Source: Chitinophagaceae bacterium
GTDB taxonomy: Bacteria; Bacteroidota; Bacteroidia; Chitinophagales; UBA10324
Direction: 5' to 3'
NCBI GenBank assembly: GCA_016704325.1
Contig: JADJAG010000005.1
Span: forward strand, 248,001 to 312,000
DNA: 64,000 nt
The position numbers were made by a program, and so were the translations under genes. How positions within the stretch are numbered: position 1 is the first letter of the stretch; every line of letters begins with the position of its first letter. Positions 61,969 through 64,000 of the stretch are shown piece after piece. The notes beneath the pieces were generated by a model, which did not search any database, was not told the origin of the DNA, and saw only the letters and a program-made list of their open reading frames with translations.

Positions 61969-62757
61969 TCAACCTTTGTTTTGACTTACCAGGAAATTTT
62001 TGAAAGCAGCAAGCTGATTAACGGATCCATCGGGGTCGATTGTCTCTAACAGCTCAATCAGTTTGACATAGTTCATTGCATCAAAGTCAGCGAGATGATG
62101 CTCGGTCAGATCGGAAACTCCTTTTGCAAAGGCAGCCAGTTTTTCCTTTTTACCCTTGTCACCTTCACTTTCAGCCATTTTCATCAAACCACTCATCATT
62201 CCCTTAATGTACGAGGTAGAATTCTTGCCTGAAAGTCCGCCGATTTGCCGGTACATGGTATGCGAAACTTCAGCCATAGAAAACTGAGTCGCATTCATTT
62301 GCTCCTCCATTTTATCCAACTGTTGCCTGAGGTCGGGTCGATTACTGCGTAGTTTATTCAGTTGTTCTTTAATCAATATTCCGTTTAGAAGTACCCAGAC
62401 CAATGAAACATTGTATTTTACAAGGTCAAAAAACTTCAGCCCGGACAGATAGCCCAGTTTATTTTCATCGCAGGCACTGATCAGGCAGGGTAATACTTTC
62501 TTTTTTAAATGAAGAGCAGTTTCTGTTTCAAACTTTACATCTTTTGATTCCTGAGCGTTTTCAGACCATAACACGATAAACACATCACATGCTTCAATGC
62601 CTTTCTTTACTTTGTCGCGGATATTTTCACCAAAATCTATTCCATGCACGTCAACCCATACTTCATAATGTTCCCTTAGTGCATTATCCAATTGCTTGAA
62701 GGTGTCAAGATCCTTATCTTTCCAGGCATGGCTGAGGAATATTTTTAACTTCTCCAT
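61969..62757 (-). CDS. Orphan TIR-domain protein with novel helical C-terminal region
   Basis: A 262-residue protein. Residues 1-115 form a TIR domain: KIFLSHAWKDKDL (box 1), YEVWVDVHGIDFGENI (box 2), ACDVFIVLWSENAQESKDV and FETETALHLKKKVLPCLI. SKDVKFETETAL aligns with the catalytic SKWxxxE pattern of NADase TIRs, placing Glu77 as the catalytic residue; the usual Trp is Asp here. Residues ~120-262 are mostly alpha-helical with a Gly/Ser-rich turn (GGLSGKNSTSYIKGMMSG) and no family I recognise. Bacterial TIR proteins often degrade NAD in phage defence, but no defence partner gene is adjacent. It is convergent with pdhB and divergent from the RluD gene. Confidence 0.85.
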   Translation of the reverse strand: MEKLKIFLSHAWKDKDLDTFKQLDNALREHYEVWVDVHGIDFGENIRDKVKKGIEACDVFIVLWSENAQESKDVKFETETALHLKKKVLPCLISACDENKLGYLSGLKFFDLVKYNVSLVWVLLNGILIKEQLNKLRSNRPDLRQQLDKMEEQMNATQFSMAEVSHTMYRQIGGLSGKNSTSYIKGMMSGLMKMAESEGDKGKKEKLAAFAKGVSDLTEHHLADFDAMNYVKLIELLETIDPDGSVNQLAAFKNFLVSQNKG

Positions 62758-62829
62758 ATCTTTTATTTGACTTATGTAATACTACTAAACATTAATTGAA
62801 ACGTAACAGCATAAAACCTATATTTTCTT

Positions 62830-63912
62830 TTGAGCGATACATCTAAACAACAAGCAGCACAGGAGCCGGAAGTGCCGGAAGAATCTTTCATACAGGGCGA
62901 GGAAGCGGATAGTCTCTATGAGCATTTCAGGATTGTAGTAGATAAAGGTCAGGCTCCCTTACGCATTGATAAATTTCTTTTCAACAGGATTGAAGCAATC
63001 AGCAGAAACAAGATTCAGCAGGCTGCTGAAGAAGGGATGATTTTGGTTAATGGTATTCCGGTGAAGTCAAATTACAAGGTCAAACCATTGGACCTCATCA
63101 CGGTAATGCTGCCGGAGCCAAAGATGGAGCATGACCTGCTACCGGAGAATATTCCGTTAAATATTGTTTTTGAGGATGCAGATGTGGTGCTGATCAATAA
63201 GCCGCCAGGTCTTGTGGTGCATCCCGGAGTAGGCAACTATACGGGTACCCTGGTTAATGGATTAATCTATCATTTTCAGCAGTTGCCGGTTGCCAGCAAT
63301 GGAAAAAATCAGGACAGGCCCGGGCTTGTCCACCGGATTGATAAGAATACCAGCGGAATACTCGTGGTAGCTAAGAATGAATTCTCGATGAATTTTCTTG
63401 CTAAACAGTTTTCTGACCACTCGCTAAAAAGAACCTACCAGGCCATAGTATGGGGTGATTTCAAAGAGGATTCGGGTACCATCACGGGTCATGTGGGAAG
63501 AAGCTTGAAGAACCGCAAGATGATGGACGTTTTTCCGGAAGGAGATTATGGAAAGGAAGCCATTACGCATTACAAAGTGTTGGAACGACTTGGTTATGTC
63601 ACATTAATTCAATGCAGATTGGAAACAGGGCGTACACATCAAATCCGCGTTCACATGAAGTATGCAGGGCATCCGGTTTTTAATGATGAAACCTATGGAG
63701 GAAACAGGATTGTGAAAGGAACAGTGTATACGAAATACAAACAGTTTGTTGAGAATTGTTTTATCATGATGCCCAGGCATGCCTTGCATGCAAAATCACT
63801 GGGTTTTATTCATCCTGCCTCACGCAAGGAAGTTTTGTTTGATTCGGATCTGCCGGCTGACTTCACCGCTGTATTAGATAAATGGAGGAAATATGTAAAA
63901 GTGAAAAAATAG
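62830..63912 (+). CDS. rluD: RluA/RluD-family 23S rRNA pseudouridine synthase
   Basis: A 360-residue protein. An S4 RNA-binding domain (about 40-95; LRIDKFLFNRIEAISRNKIQ, ILVNGIPVKSNYKVK) is followed by the catalytic domain with GLVHRIDKNTSGILVVAK, whose Asp is the nucleophile, and LETGRTHQIRVHMKYAGHPV. It isomerises uridine in ribosomal RNA, probably the helix 69 region if a true RluD. The start used is TTG at 62830; the first ~38 residues are acidic and unconserved, and a GTG at 62872 is the alternative. Confidence 0.9.
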   Translation: MSDTSKQQAAQEPEVPEESFIQGEEADSLYEHFRIVVDKGQAPLRIDKFLFNRIEAISRNKIQQAAEEGMILVNGIPVKSNYKVKPLDLITVMLPEPKMEHDLLPENIPLNIVFEDADVVLINKPPGLVVHPGVGNYTGTLVNGLIYHFQQLPVASNGKNQDRPGLVHRIDKNTSGILVVAKNEFSMNFLAKQFSDHSLKRTYQAIVWGDFKEDSGTITGHVGRSLKNRKMMDVFPEGDYGKEAITHYKVLERLGYVTLIQCRLETGRTHQIRVHMKYAGHPVFNDETYGGNRIVKGTVYTKYKQFVENCFIMMPRHALHAKSLGFIHPASRKEVLFDSDLPADFTAVLDKWRKYVKVKK

Positions 63913-64000
63913 CCATGTGGTGTATATGGTGTTACCATCTATAGTTAAATAGTTATTCCCATTGTTTTCAGCTCGTTGTTATAGTAGGAGATTTTCCCAG

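Overview
The window comes from the chromosome of a member of the phylum Bacteroidota, probably near the Chitinophagales/Saprospirales. The reasons are: a complete alternative complex III (Act) locus fused to a heme-copper oxidase locus; proteins with type IX secretion (T9SS) C-terminal sorting domains and a PorE-like OmpA lipoprotein; a three-domain IspG; an atpD-atpC pair standing apart from the other ATP synthase genes; a GH3/beta-lactamase fusion; and at least twelve exact matches to the Bacteroidota -7 promoter element TAnnTTTG placed just upstream of genes. Shine-Dalgarno sequences are almost absent. No rRNA, tRNA, CRISPR array, transposase or phage gene was seen.

Layout. 1-8.2 kb is a minus-strand housekeeping cluster: queA, mutL (frameshifted in an A8 tract), two overlapping rhomboid proteases, an EEP-family phosphoesterase/nuclease, a sugar-phosphate nucleotidyltransferase and a nitronate monooxygenase cut by the window edge. 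8.3-17.6 kb is a plus-strand run: GH3/beta-lactamase fusion, DinB-like protein, NRDE protein, outer-membrane barrel, DUF2092-like protein, DUF6515 protein and an ATP-grasp protein. 17.6-24.8 kb holds a large T9SS-exported BNR/sortilin-like protein, a GT2 and a GT39 glycosyltransferase, a sorting-domain remnant and a TlpA-type thioredoxin lipid/periplasm protein. 25.4-27.8 kb is atpD and atpC with a four-helix-bundle gene between them. 28.1-43.6 kb is the respiratory locus actABCDEF, coxB, coxA, ctaB, two subunit III genes, subunit IV, SCO and DUF420, which together take electrons from menaquinol to oxygen through c-type hemes. 43.7-51.1 kb mixes small secreted proteins, ispG, a second GT39-like membrane protein and a WG-repeat protein. 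51.1-64 kb carries an SDR, mlaE-mlaF, sucD, fabG, a VWA-like membrane protein, a DivIC/FtsB-like protein, the PorE-like protein, pdhB, an orphan TIR-domain gene and an RluD-family pseudouridine synthase.

The most unusual feature is not a gene. Many intergenic gaps are filled by short tandem arrays whose unit is always 7 or 8 bases. Heptamers carry AGT on one strand (aagtcgg, aagtctt, tgagtat, cgagtag, caggagt); octamers are caatttaa/ccatttag/cagttaaa/caacacat types. Three octamer arrays are capped by the same small hairpin, cggcttcgccg. Arrays abut or run into coding ends: they supply stop codons (atpD, ispG), the last residues of IspG and start codons. In one place two heptamer arrays in opposite orientation bracket the four-helix-bundle gene inside the atpD-atpC pair, which looks like an inserted cassette. 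This repeat system and cassette are the best candidates for something undescribed.
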